Origin: CAZFLD01 sp964519835
GTDB lineage: Bacteria > Spirochaetota > Spirochaetia > DSM-27196 > CAZFLD01
Assembly (NCBI GenBank): GCA_964519835.1
Contig: CAZFLD010000018.1
Span: 1 to 62,870 of the forward strand
Direction: 5' to 3'
Length of the DNA: 62,870 nucleotides
The translations under genes and the position numbers were made by a program. Below the pieces are notes generated by a model. It worked only from the letters and a program-made list of their open reading frames with translations, had not been told where the DNA came from and did no database searches. Positions 51,247 through 59,432 of this stretch are shown piece by piece (the stretch's first letter is position 1; every line of letters begins with the position of its first letter).

Positions 51247-52230
51247 CTATCGGACCTTGATGCGGTCTCCACCCTCGTCGCGAGCCGCGAACAAGGTTGT
51301 GTGGGCCAACTCTACGGCGTTGGACGGCGTCATGTCTTTGGTTTGGTTTGTGACGGCGCCGACGCAGTATGTCACCTTCGGAGCTGTAGCCCCCGCGACT
51401 TTTCCATAGTCAATACTGGACAGAAGGTCGTAGAAGTACCGCGCGGCATCTTCGACGGTTTTGGGATCGGCATTGGGAACGATTACCGCCATCTCGTTGC
51501 TCATGTATCTTCCGAGCATGGCTCCCTCCGGCAGATTGGCCCGAAGCGTGTGGGCGTAGAGCTCGATGGCCTGGTCTCCGATTTCATGCCCAAACGTGTC
51601 GTTTATCGCTTTGAAGTTATCGGGCTTAACCATAAGAAGCACAAAGCCATCGTCACCACCTATCCGTTTTGGAACCTCCTCATCGAGGAAGTTGCGATTG
51701 TAGGCCCCGGTGAGCTTGTCCATGTAAACCTGCGTGCGAAGTTGATTGACCCAGGGGCTGTTCTCCGAAATTAGCTTGTTTGTGTTGCGAATACGGTCTG
51801 CGATTAGCACCAAGAGCTTGTTCAGCACCGGCGCGAATACACCGGGGTGCTGATGCAGTATGGGAGGAAGCTTGGCGCCCTGTTTGGGAAACATAAGAAT
51901 TTCCGTAGGCTCCGTGGTCAGCACGGATGCATCCCGGGGCTTTTCCCGCAACAGATCCAACTCGCCGAAGCTTTCACCGGCAACAAACTTGGCGATGTCG
52001 CTACGCTTGCCGGCGCCTGAGTCGGCTTGCACAACAACCGTCCCTGATCGGATTACACAGAGCTCATCCCCAATCGTGCCGGCGCCAAAAACCATTGTAT
52101 CGGCGTCGAAGTGGTAAAAGTCACTGTAGTCCGCGACAATAGCAAGCTCTTCGTCGCGAAGTGTTGAGAAAATATCTGTTGAGCGGAGGAGATCCGATTT
52201 TTCGGAACCAACCGCGTGTTTTTCAACCAC
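51247..52230 (-). CDS. cNMP-binding protein with degenerate GGDEF
   Basis: This 327-aa protein has the same two-domain plan as the next gene, but GGDEF is MSNEM (243-247), the metal Asp is replaced (MVKPDNF), and the RxxD is missing, so it is probably catalytically dead and may bind c-di-GMP, GTP or a partner. The start is GTG 52230, six bases after AAGAGG; a TTG at 52236 sits against the SD. A paralogue pair with the active cyclase, eight bp apart. Confidence 0.88.
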   Translation of the reverse strand: MVEKHAVGSEKSDLLRSTDIFSTLRDEELAIVADYSDFYHFDADTMVFGAGTIGDELCVIRSGTVVVQADSGAGKRSDIAKFVAGESFGELDLLREKPRDASVLTTEPTEILMFPKQGAKLPPILHQHPGVFAPVLNKLLVLIADRIRNTNKLISENSPWVNQLRTQVYMDKLTGAYNRNFLDEEVPKRIGGDDGFVLLMVKPDNFKAINDTFGHEIGDQAIELYAHTLRANLPEGAMLGRYMSNEMAVIVPNADPKTVEDAARYFYDLLSSIDYGKVAGATAPKVTYCVGAVTNQTKDMTPSNAVELAHTTLFAARDEGGDRIKVR

Positions 52231-52266
52231 GGACAACCTCTTGGCCGGTTAGTGTACCATGGGCCT

Positions 52267-52294
52267 TTGTCACATGTCCGCCCCATACGATTAT
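52267..52294 (+). promoter_or_regulatory. Candidate promoter for HAD gene
   Basis: TTGTCA (52267-52272) and GATTAT (52289-52294) with a 16-bp spacer; the +1 would fall near 52301, giving a 40-nt leader that ends with GGGAGGAGGG before the ATG at 52341. Confidence 0.45.
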
Positions 52295-52340
52295 TACCAT
52301 ACCAGCATTATTCAGCCAGGATTATTTGGGAGGAGGGACG

Positions 52341-53543
52341 ATGGAACCACGACTTGAAAGCCTCATTGAGGCGGTGCAAAGCACGGTGCCGGTGCGCAGA
52401 CGCGCAGTGGCGGAGATACTCGATGGTCGCGATCCACAGGAGACGGAGGACGCCCTCCAATCGGTGCGCGACGAGATTCTCGCGCTCCCCCGGGACGACT
52501 CAGGCCGGGTTGTTGTGAGCCTGTACGCGGGCGTCACAACGGGCGTGGACGTGGGTTACGAGTTGGGTGAGCTGGAAAAGGACCTTGCCTATCTCCGCGG
52601 AGGCCGGACGGCCCTTGTGGACGTCATGGTTGAATACGCAGGTGGCGTATTCGCTCTTGAAGTGGAAACGGTGGCCGAGTTTTTGCGCTCGTACCACACG
52701 CGGATATTTGTGACCGACCGCGATGGGACCATCAACAACTACTGTGCACGGTACGCTACGTCCGTACAGTCCATTTACAACGCCGTCTTTGTGAGTAGGT
52801 TTGCCGACCGGCTTGTTTCCGGTCGCTCCGTCGTTTTGACCTCCGCGCCGCTGACCTCCGGCGGCTTGGCGGACGTTAGCACGGCGCCGGACCGGGCACT
52901 TGTCCTGGCCGGCAGCAAGGGCCGCGAGTATCGGGATGACGGCGGATCAGTCATTCGCTTCGAGATCGACGCCAAGCAGCAGGAGAAGCTCGACGCCCTC
53001 AACAGCCGACTGGAGCAGCTCCTCCACAGACCCGAGTACCGGAGATACGCGTACATCGGCTCCGGCCTGCAGTTGAAGTACGGCCAAAGCACCATTGCAC
53101 GGCAGGACTACCAAGGCTCCGTGCCTCCCGAACGGTCCAAGGCGCTGTTGGCCAAGGTCTTTAGCATTCTGCAGGACATCGACCCCGGCGACCGGTACTT
53201 CCGAGTCGAGGATACCGGCAAGGACATCGAGATCAGCCTGACGCTGCCCCGGGATACCAACTCGCGACGGTTGTCAGAGTTCGATAAGGGACAAGGGCTG
53301 CGATTTCTGGATAAAAGCCTCGAGTTGGACGTGGCGGCCGGCGGTGTGCTCGTCTGCGGCGACACTCATTCGGACGTTTCTATGGTCCGCTACGTTGCCG
53401 ACCACACCAACGATTTCCGAACGGTCTTTGTGTCGGCGGGAAATGAGCTACAAGAGCGGGTAAGGCAGGTCGCACCGGAGGCTCTCTTTGTGTCCTCCCC
53501 GGATGTCTTGGTCTGTGCGATGCAGAGGAGTGTTGAGCAATGA
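52341..53543 (+). CDS. HAD-superfamily hydrolase (trehalose-phosphatase-like)
   Basis: This 400-aa protein starts at ATG with a strong GGGAGGAGGG. A helical N-terminal part (1-110) precedes a HAD core: motif I VTDRDGTIN (126-132) with nucleophile Asp, motif II LTSAP, and motif IV CGDTHSDVSMV near the C-terminus. The cap region resembles Cof/trehalose-phosphatase types. The substrate is probably a sugar phosphate. An upstream extension to 52161 runs through the divergent gene and is a shadow. Confidence 0.85.
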   Translation: MEPRLESLIEAVQSTVPVRRRAVAEILDGRDPQETEDALQSVRDEILALPRDDSGRVVVSLYAGVTTGVDVGYELGELEKDLAYLRGGRTALVDVMVEYAGGVFALEVETVAEFLRSYHTRIFVTDRDGTINNYCARYATSVQSIYNAVFVSRFADRLVSGRSVVLTSAPLTSGGLADVSTAPDRALVLAGSKGREYRDDGGSVIRFEIDAKQQEKLDALNSRLEQLLHRPEYRRYAYIGSGLQLKYGQSTIARQDYQGSVPPERSKALLAKVFSILQDIDPGDRYFRVEDTGKDIEISLTLPRDTNSRRLSEFDKGQGLRFLDKSLELDVAAGGVLVCGDTHSDVSMVRYVADHTNDFRTVFVSAGNELQERVRQVAPEALFVSSPDVLVCAMQRSVEQ

Positions 53544-53585
53544 TCAGCAATCCGGCACAAGTCCGCGCCGGGTGAAGCAGCCGCG

Positions 53586-53693
53586 AAAAAAACTGCCCCC
53601 GTGGCGCGGCGGGGAGAGTCCGGCCATGTAGGGGGCAGAAGAAAAAAGGAGGACAACGCTCTGAAAAGCTCCGGTGTAGCCAACGCTTTTCAG
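53586..53693 (-). ncRNA. Candidate small RNA with CCUCC linker
   Basis: Read on the minus strand: -35 TTTACA (53721-53726) and -10 TATATT (53698-53703) with a 17-bp spacer, then a hairpin CTGAAAAGC/GCTTTTCAG (15-nt loop), a 22-nt unpaired linker containing GTCCTCCTTTTTTC, a second hairpin with 8-bp CTGCCCCC/GGGGGCAG arms, and seven T. This is about 105 nt with promoter and intrinsic terminator. Linker CCUCC could pair with Shine-Dalgarno sequences. No family recognised. Confidence 0.6.
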
Positions 53694-53697
53694 CTAG

Positions 53698-53726
53698 AAT
53701 ATAACAAGGACTAAAAACATTGTAAA
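53698..53726 (-). promoter_or_regulatory. Promoter of the minus-strand small RNA
   Basis: TTTACA (five of six matches to TTGACA) and TATATT (five of six to TATAAT), spacer exactly 17 bp. This is the best-looking promoter I found in the window, yet no minus-strand coding gene follows. Confidence 0.65.
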
Positions 53727-53764
53727 CCCCAAAATCTCGAAAAGTCAGAAGATGGTGTACCGCT

Positions 53765-53792
53765 CCGGCGGCAAGGCAGAGTTTACCGCCGG
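53765..53792 (+). repeat. Inverted repeat before the 609-aa gene
   Basis: CCGGCGG (53765-53771) and CCGCCGG (53786-53792) are perfectly complementary, and the stem can extend with a bulge through GCT/AGC. There is no T tract. It lies 25 bp before the GTG at 53817 and could be an operator or leader hairpin. Confidence 0.4.
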
Positions 53793-53816
53793 CAGCGGCG
53801 ATGCTAAGCTCGGTCT

Positions 53817-55646
53817 GTGGCCAAAGCTCGTCGCCGCGAAGAGCGGTTTATAGAGCGCCTGGCAGGCGCCGCCAAGAAAGAGTCGCCGCTACGCCTGGTT
53901 CTGCAGCTGGCGTGGACCGCGGGTCCTGTGACATACCTGGCTCTTCAGGGAGGGTACCTCCTCGGCTACCAACAGCCCGCACCGATAAACCTGCTCCTGT
54001 ACTTTGCAGCGTACACGGTTATCACCGGTTTTATCGCGGCGGTTTCCCGCATTATCTACAAGGCAACTCGGGGACACGCGGTGGAAAAAGCCCGGAACGA
54101 CCTACTCGCCGCCCTCGACGTCATGCCGGATCTTATCGTCCGAACCCGCAACCTGGGCCTGGCATACTACGGCACCGACGGCCGCCGTATACTCGCCGCC
54201 GGCTACATCTTGGAGAACCCCGACGCCTCCCCGGAGGGAGTGCGGATTGCCGTCGCCGATCTCACCGATGACCCGGTGCTCGCGGACATCGCGGCCCGGA
54301 TCGAGCTGTTTCGCAAGGCCGGGTTGATCGGCCGGGCAACGGACCTGATCGAAGGCCTTGCACAAAGCGCTCGCAGCCAAGCGGAGCGCCTTATGCCCGT
54401 GGCCCCCGTGACCGCGTCACTACTGGAAACCCGTCTGAAGGGGATCGTCCCGGTCAAACGAAAGGGACGAGAACGCAGCGAGGGCTTCCTGCCGCGCGCG
54501 CTCAGCGCCGTCGAGTCGGGCGAACTGGCGGTGCTTTCGCTTCGCGACGTAGAAGAGATTGTGACGCTCGCAATCGAGATAATCGCCGGCCGAACATTTG
54601 ACCTGATTCGCGTGCACTACCACGGCGACCGACGATTCGCCGAAGTCTCCGAGGAGCTCCAACAGGCACGCCGTGCCTATCGCCGTGCCTTCCGCACACT
54701 AACCGGCCGTATCAGGGTAATGGCCGAGACTCTCTATGCCACCAAGGCGGTGAAGTCGATTGCCGCGGCCTCCCCGCGACTAAAAGATGTGGCTCTCCTC
54801 TGGCGGGACGTACAGGCCGGCCTCAAGGAGGTTGCCGCCACCCTCGAAAAACGCATGGAGAGAGCGCGCCGGCACCGGGATGTGCGCGACCTGAGCAGGC
54901 GATTTCTCCGCGCACGCACCCTCTATCGCGCGGTGGTTCGGGCCGTGGAGCACTCGGATCGCGCTCTCAAGCGACTGGACGGCGTCCGCAATCGGTATGT
55001 TGGCGTGCGATCGAAGCTCGCTCGCGGGCAGGACCTCCGCGTGTTCACGCGGATTCCACCTTCGGGCGTCGTGGCCGTCCGATTGGAAACCGAGACGCTT
55101 GTGGTGTCCGAGGAGTCGCGCTTGAAGATCGCAGCGCGGATACGGGAGTTGTCCGAAACGACGGAGATCGTAGACCGCAACCTCGGCCCGGACGTGGATT
55201 TCGCCGCGGCGGAAGAAGCGGTCAAGGGCTTCGCCGTGGAAATTGTCGCGACGCTGGATGAGTTTCTGCCGTTGCACCGGCTTCCGGTGCAGGTAGCCAT
55301 CGAGGCGAGTCGGGCGGCATTTGTAGGATCGCTGGAGGCCGGCCTCACCGCGCAGACCAAGGCGGGATGGCTTGCCGCACTGGTCGCATCCGTGGAGCCG
55401 GACTGGGAGCCGACGCTTATTCGCCTTTTGAAGGCGTTGGTCGACGATCACGGGCTTAGTATCGATCCTGAGAGTGCCGCGGAGCTGGCCGAATACTTCG
55501 ATACCTCCGTGGAGCAACTCGCGACAATACGGCCGACCGGTCAGGCTAAAGACGTGGAGCGAGGGCGGCGCATCGAGGCGCCACCCTGGCCGCGAGAGTA
55601 CGAGGAGCTGGCCGCCAAGGTGGAGAAGTCACTCAGAAAGAGCTAG
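53817..55646 (+). CDS. Unknown large membrane-anchored helical protein
   Basis: This 609-aa protein starts at GTG. Two transmembrane segments near the N-terminus (about 34-52 and 60-82) form a hairpin, followed by a very long, Arg-rich, predicted helical/coiled-coil cytoplasmic body (for example LRDVEEIVTLAIEIIAGRTFDLIRVHYHGD). No enzyme motif is visible. Its 3' end overlaps the convergent FkbM gene by 18 bp. It could be a structural or cell-envelope-linked protein. I cannot assign a family. Confidence 0.75.
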   Translation: MAKARRREERFIERLAGAAKKESPLRLVLQLAWTAGPVTYLALQGGYLLGYQQPAPINLLLYFAAYTVITGFIAAVSRIIYKATRGHAVEKARNDLLAALDVMPDLIVRTRNLGLAYYGTDGRRILAAGYILENPDASPEGVRIAVADLTDDPVLADIAARIELFRKAGLIGRATDLIEGLAQSARSQAERLMPVAPVTASLLETRLKGIVPVKRKGRERSEGFLPRALSAVESGELAVLSLRDVEEIVTLAIEIIAGRTFDLIRVHYHGDRRFAEVSEELQQARRAYRRAFRTLTGRIRVMAETLYATKAVKSIAAASPRLKDVALLWRDVQAGLKEVAATLEKRMERARRHRDVRDLSRRFLRARTLYRAVVRAVEHSDRALKRLDGVRNRYVGVRSKLARGQDLRVFTRIPPSGVVAVRLETETLVVSEESRLKIAARIRELSETTEIVDRNLGPDVDFAAAEEAVKGFAVEIVATLDEFLPLHRLPVQVAIEASRAAFVGSLEAGLTAQTKAGWLAALVASVEPDWEPTLIRLLKALVDDHGLSIDPESAAELAEYFDTSVEQLATIRPTGQAKDVERGRRIEAPPWPREYEELAAKVEKSLRKS

Positions 55647-56369
55647 AAGGACCTGTGAATCAGACCGGTGAACCGCCACGAGGTTCCAGATCTTTCGGCT
55701 TTCAAGCGCCTCGCCCAGATACAGGCGCGTGTCTTTGTTCCGGAACAAGCCACCGACGGTGTACCCGGATTCTTCTAGGAAGGATAAGATCCTCGAACGG
55801 TCGTAGCCCGCGTTTGATGTGTTGTCCACCGAATACTCCACAACAATCCACGGTCGATGCTGCTTCAACGTTTTCGCCGCCCCGGTCAACACGGCCAACT
55901 CCGCTCCCTCCACATCGATCTTCACACCTCGTGGTGGGTCCAAGCCGTCCTTCACCACCACGTCGTCGAGACTGCGAACGGGTACACGAATCTCGCCGGT
56001 CTTTTTGATGCGGTAGTGGTCGAGCTCGAAATCGGTGCGGGGATAGAGCGTGTTAAAGGAGTCGTCGGAATACCGGTGCAGCACGAGCTCACCGGAACCG
56101 TCCCCGAGGGCGCACTCGACCACCATCGCATCGGGAAAGGCCGTGGGATTGAGCAGCGCCCGCAACCGCCGGCACGTTGCCGGATCTGCCTCGAAAAGAT
56201 AGGCAACGCTGTACATTCCCGCAAATGCCCGGGAGAATACGCCGTCGTTTGCGCCTATGTCGTAGAACGGACCCATGCCGAGCTCGAACAGGCGCGAAAA
56301 CCAGTGCCGTAGGTTTGTGTTGATGTCGCCGTAGTCGCGGATTGTTTTTTTTTCACCGGGATTGTTCAT
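55629..56369 (-). CDS. FkbM-family methyltransferase
   Basis: This 246-aa protein has SAM motif I FYDIGANDGVFSRAF, motif II-like VECALGDGSGELV and GVKIDVEGAELAVL, the FkbM signature. It likely O-methylates a sugar or lipid acceptor. It is divergent from topA by 48 bp. It has no glycosyltransferase neighbours. Confidence 0.9.
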   Translation of the reverse strand: MNNPGEKKTIRDYGDINTNLRHWFSRLFELGMGPFYDIGANDGVFSRAFAGMYSVAYLFEADPATCRRLRALLNPTAFPDAMVVECALGDGSGELVLHRYSDDSFNTLYPRTDFELDHYRIKKTGEIRVPVRSLDDVVVKDGLDPPRGVKIDVEGAELAVLTGAAKTLKQHRPWIVVEYSVDNTSNAGYDRSRILSFLEESGYTVGGLFRNKDTRLYLGEALESRKIWNLVAVHRSDSQVLLALSE

Positions 56370-56417
56370 GGCTTTTCATTTTGCCGATATTTCGATAGGT
56401 TTTGGAGCCCGTTAGAG

Positions 56418-59012
56418 ATGAGCGAGAAAAAAAACGCATTAGTCATCGTCGAATCGCCCACCAAGGCAAAAACCATCAAGCGATTCCTTCCGCCGGGATA
56501 CCAGGTGGAAGCGAGTATCGGTCATATTCGCGACCTCCCGCAGACGGCGTCGGACATCCCTAAGAGCTACAAGGACAAGGATTGGGCTCGGCTGGGTATA
56601 GATGTCGAGAACGGGTTTGCGCCGCTCTACATCACACCCAAGGACAAAAAAAAGATCGTTCGCGACTTAAAGTCCAAGGTCAAAGAGGTGGACGAGCTTA
56701 TTCTCGCCACTGACGAGGACCGCGAGGGTGAGAGCATTTCTTGGCACCTAGTACAGCTGCTTTCTCCGAAGGTGCCCGTTCGGCGCATGGTCTTTCATGA
56801 GATCACACGATCGGCCATCGAGGAATCGATGCGGCACTACCGTGAGATCGACATGAATCTGGTAATCGCCCAGGAAACACGACGCATTCTCGACCGGCTA
56901 TTCGGATACACTCTCTCACCGCTTATCTGGAAGAAAATCGCCTACGGATTGTCCGCGGGTCGAGTGCAATCTCCCGGCCTCCGACTTATCGTCGAGCGCG
57001 AACGGGAACGCATTCTCTTCAAAAGATCCTCCTATTGGGACCTGTTGGCCTCTCTAGCTACCGAGGCTGCTCGTTCCGGCAAAGACGACGGCAAATCCTT
57101 TGACGCGCGGCTCGAGAGCGTAGACGGCCGGCGCGTCGCAACGGGAAAGGACTTCGACGGCACCACGGGTGACCTCCTGGAGGGCAAGGACGTCGTCGCC
57201 CTGACCGAGAATGCGGCTCGTGAGCTATCCAAAAAGGTCCGTTCCGAAACGTTTTGTGTCGCGGAATTGACCGAAAAGGAGAGCACCACACGGCCGGCGG
57301 CGCCTTTTGTTACTTCTAGTCTGCAACAGGAGGGAAACCGCAAACTCAACCTCTCTGCCCGAGAGACCATGCGCATGGCACAGTCGCTTTATGAGCGCGG
57401 TCTTATCACGTACATGCGCACGGACAGCCCCGCCCTCTCGAAAGAGGCAATTGCAGGTGCTCGACGGAGCGTGGAGAAGCTGTACGGCAAAGAGTTTTTG
57501 TCCCAAGAGGCCAGGCAGTACTCGGCAAAATCGCGAGGCGCTCAAGAGGCCCACGAGGCGATTAGGCCGGCGGGTCTTTCTTTTTTGCATCCCGACGAAA
57601 CCGACCTGTCCGGGAAAGAGAAATCCCTGTACACGCTGATTTGGAAGCGCACCTTGGCGTCGCAGATGGCAGAGGCAAAAAAACTTTCCGTGACGGCGAA
57701 AATCGACGCGGGTTCGGCAAGGTTCACGGCCACCGGGGTGCGCATTCTATTTCCGGGATTCCTGCGTGTGTACGTAGAAGGCAAGGACGATCCGGAAGCG
57801 GCACTCGACGACAAGGAGGTGTTTTTGCCTAAGCTCGCCGCAGGAGACGAGCTGGAGCTACGGAATCTGGAGACCCAGGGGCACGAGACAAAACCGCCTG
57901 CCCGCTACACCGAGGCCTCGTTGGTCCAGCGTCTCGAGCGCGAGGGTATTGGTCGGCCGTCGACCTACGCGTCGATTATCTCAACGCTTTTCGAGAGACG
58001 GTACATCCGGCGAATCGGGTCGGCACTTGCCCCGACTTTTACCGGGTTTGCCGTTATCCAGCTCCTAGAAAATCACTTCGATGAGTTGATCGACTACGGC
58101 TTTACCTCCGACATGGAGGCGGCCCTCGACGACATCGCGATGGGCGAAAAGCAGCGCACACAATACCTCGATGAGTTCTACCACGGCGCCGACGGACTCG
58201 CCGCCAAGGTGGCGGAGCGCGAGGGCAAGATCAAGCCGGACGAAAGCCGCGCTGTTCGGCTGCCCCAGCTGAAAAAAGTGCACGCAATCCGAATTGGAAA
58301 GTACGGTCCCTATGTCGTGCACCACGAACGGGAAAACGGCGAAGAGCTGGAAATCCATGCCTCGATCCCGGAGGAGCTCGCCCCGGCCGACATTCGCGAA
58401 GAAGACATCCTCGAGCTCATCGACGTACAAAAGCGCGGTCCGGAGCCTCTCGGCCACGATCCGGAGACGGGTCTCCCGGTATTCTGTTTGACCGGTCGCT
58501 ACGGTCCCTACGTACAACTCGGCGAGAAGACGGAGGAGAATCCCAAGCCCAAGCGCGCATCCTTGCCCAAAAATGCATCTCCAAAAGAGACCACGCTGGA
58601 GGATGCACTGAAATATCTCAGCTTGCCGCGCACACTGGGCGTCCATCCCGAGACAGGCAAAGAGATTGCGGCCAACCTCGGTCGGTTTGGTCCCTTTGTG
58701 GTTCACGACGGGGACTTCCGGTCGCTCAAAAAAGACGACGATGTGTATACGATCGAGCTTCCTCGGGCTCTCGAGATCCTCGCCCAGGAGAAAAAGGGCC
58801 GCGGTCGAGGATCAAAGCTGATCAAGGACCTGGGCAAACATCCCGCCGAGGAGAAAAAAATCCTCGTCTACGACGGCCGCTACGGTCCCTACATTAAATT
58901 CGGAACCAAAAACATTCGGTTGCCGGATGAGAAAAAGGATCCCGAGGCGGCGAGTGCCCTCACCTTGGACGAAGCGGTGGAGATCGTGGACAACGTGAGG
59001 AAGTCATCGTGA
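56418..59012 (+). CDS. topA: DNA topoisomerase I
   Basis: This is an 864-aa type IA topoisomerase. The TOPRIM domain opens with LVIVESPTKAKTIKRFL and has ATDEDREGE; the catalytic Tyr332 is in LITYMRTDSP. The C-terminus carries four Gly-Tyr-Gly-Pro-Tyr repeats (KYGPYVV, RYGPYVQ, RFGPFVV, RYGPYIK), the C-terminal repeat type, and no zinc-finger cysteine clusters. It relaxes negative supercoils. The stop overlaps the GTG of cdd. Confidence 0.97.
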   Translation: MSEKKNALVIVESPTKAKTIKRFLPPGYQVEASIGHIRDLPQTASDIPKSYKDKDWARLGIDVENGFAPLYITPKDKKKIVRDLKSKVKEVDELILATDEDREGESISWHLVQLLSPKVPVRRMVFHEITRSAIEESMRHYREIDMNLVIAQETRRILDRLFGYTLSPLIWKKIAYGLSAGRVQSPGLRLIVERERERILFKRSSYWDLLASLATEAARSGKDDGKSFDARLESVDGRRVATGKDFDGTTGDLLEGKDVVALTENAARELSKKVRSETFCVAELTEKESTTRPAAPFVTSSLQQEGNRKLNLSARETMRMAQSLYERGLITYMRTDSPALSKEAIAGARRSVEKLYGKEFLSQEARQYSAKSRGAQEAHEAIRPAGLSFLHPDETDLSGKEKSLYTLIWKRTLASQMAEAKKLSVTAKIDAGSARFTATGVRILFPGFLRVYVEGKDDPEAALDDKEVFLPKLAAGDELELRNLETQGHETKPPARYTEASLVQRLEREGIGRPSTYASIISTLFERRYIRRIGSALAPTFTGFAVIQLLENHFDELIDYGFTSDMEAALDDIAMGEKQRTQYLDEFYHGADGLAAKVAEREGKIKPDESRAVRLPQLKKVHAIRIGKYGPYVVHHERENGEELEIHASIPEELAPADIREEDILELIDVQKRGPEPLGHDPETGLPVFCLTGRYGPYVQLGEKTEENPKPKRASLPKNASPKETTLEDALKYLSLPRTLGVHPETGKEIAANLGRFGPFVVHDGDFRSLKKDDDVYTIELPRALEILAQEKKGRGRGSKLIKDLGKHPAEEKKILVYDGRYGPYIKFGTKNIRLPDEKKDPEAASALTLDEAVEIVDNVRKSS

Positions 59013-59431
59013 GTGGAAAGGCCGACGAGGCGTTAGGCCAAGCGTTGCGCGCGGCCTTAGACGCCAAAACAAAGGCCTACGCGCCCTACTCCCGGTTTCA
59101 CGTCGGCGCCGCCCTCAAAGCAAGCGATGAGATAATTCCGGGCTGTAATGTTGAAAACGCTTCCTACGGCGCCGCCATTTGCGCAGAGCGGACGGCGATC
59201 GTGTCGGCGGTTGCCCACGGTCACACCGGCTTCGACTACATCGTGGTAGCGACCGACGACGACCCGCCGGCTGTGCCATGTGCACTCTGCTTACAGGTTA
59301 TGGCGGAGTTTTGCTCCCCGGACTTTGTAATCCATTTGGCAAACGCCGGCGGCATCCGGCGCAGTGTTCTCCTCAGGGACCTGCTGCCTGAGCCGTTTGT
59401 CCTGAAGACATCCGCCGGCACCGCGGAATAG
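59009..59431 (+). CDS. cdd: Cytidine deaminase
   Basis: This 140-aa enzyme starts at GTG in a GTGA overlap with topA. Zinc motifs: NVENASYGAAICAERTA (Cys-Ala-Glu) and PCALCLQ (two Cys). The usual PCGxCRQ reads PCALCLQ, so the Gly and Arg differ, but the ligands are kept. It deaminates cytidine/deoxycytidine in pyrimidine salvage. The length fits the small tetrameric type. Confidence 0.93.
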   Translation: MSGKADEALGQALRAALDAKTKAYAPYSRFHVGAALKASDEIIPGCNVENASYGAAICAERTAIVSAVAHGHTGFDYIVVATDDDPPAVPCALCLQVMAEFCSPDFVIHLANAGGIRRSVLLRDLLPEPFVLKTSAGTAE

Positions 59432-59432
59432 C

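Noticed and set aside
53544..53580. Possible 4.5S (SRP) RNA fragment because of GTCCGCGCCGGGTGAAGCAGCC
   Set aside because: It lacks the GGAA/GNRA loop and symmetric bulge of SRP domain IV, and it lies after the small-RNA terminator; the match is partial.
53661..53714. 17-codon plus-strand peptide after AAAAAAGGAGG
   Set aside because: It needs a CTG start and ends quickly; the minus-strand promoter/terminator explains the region better.
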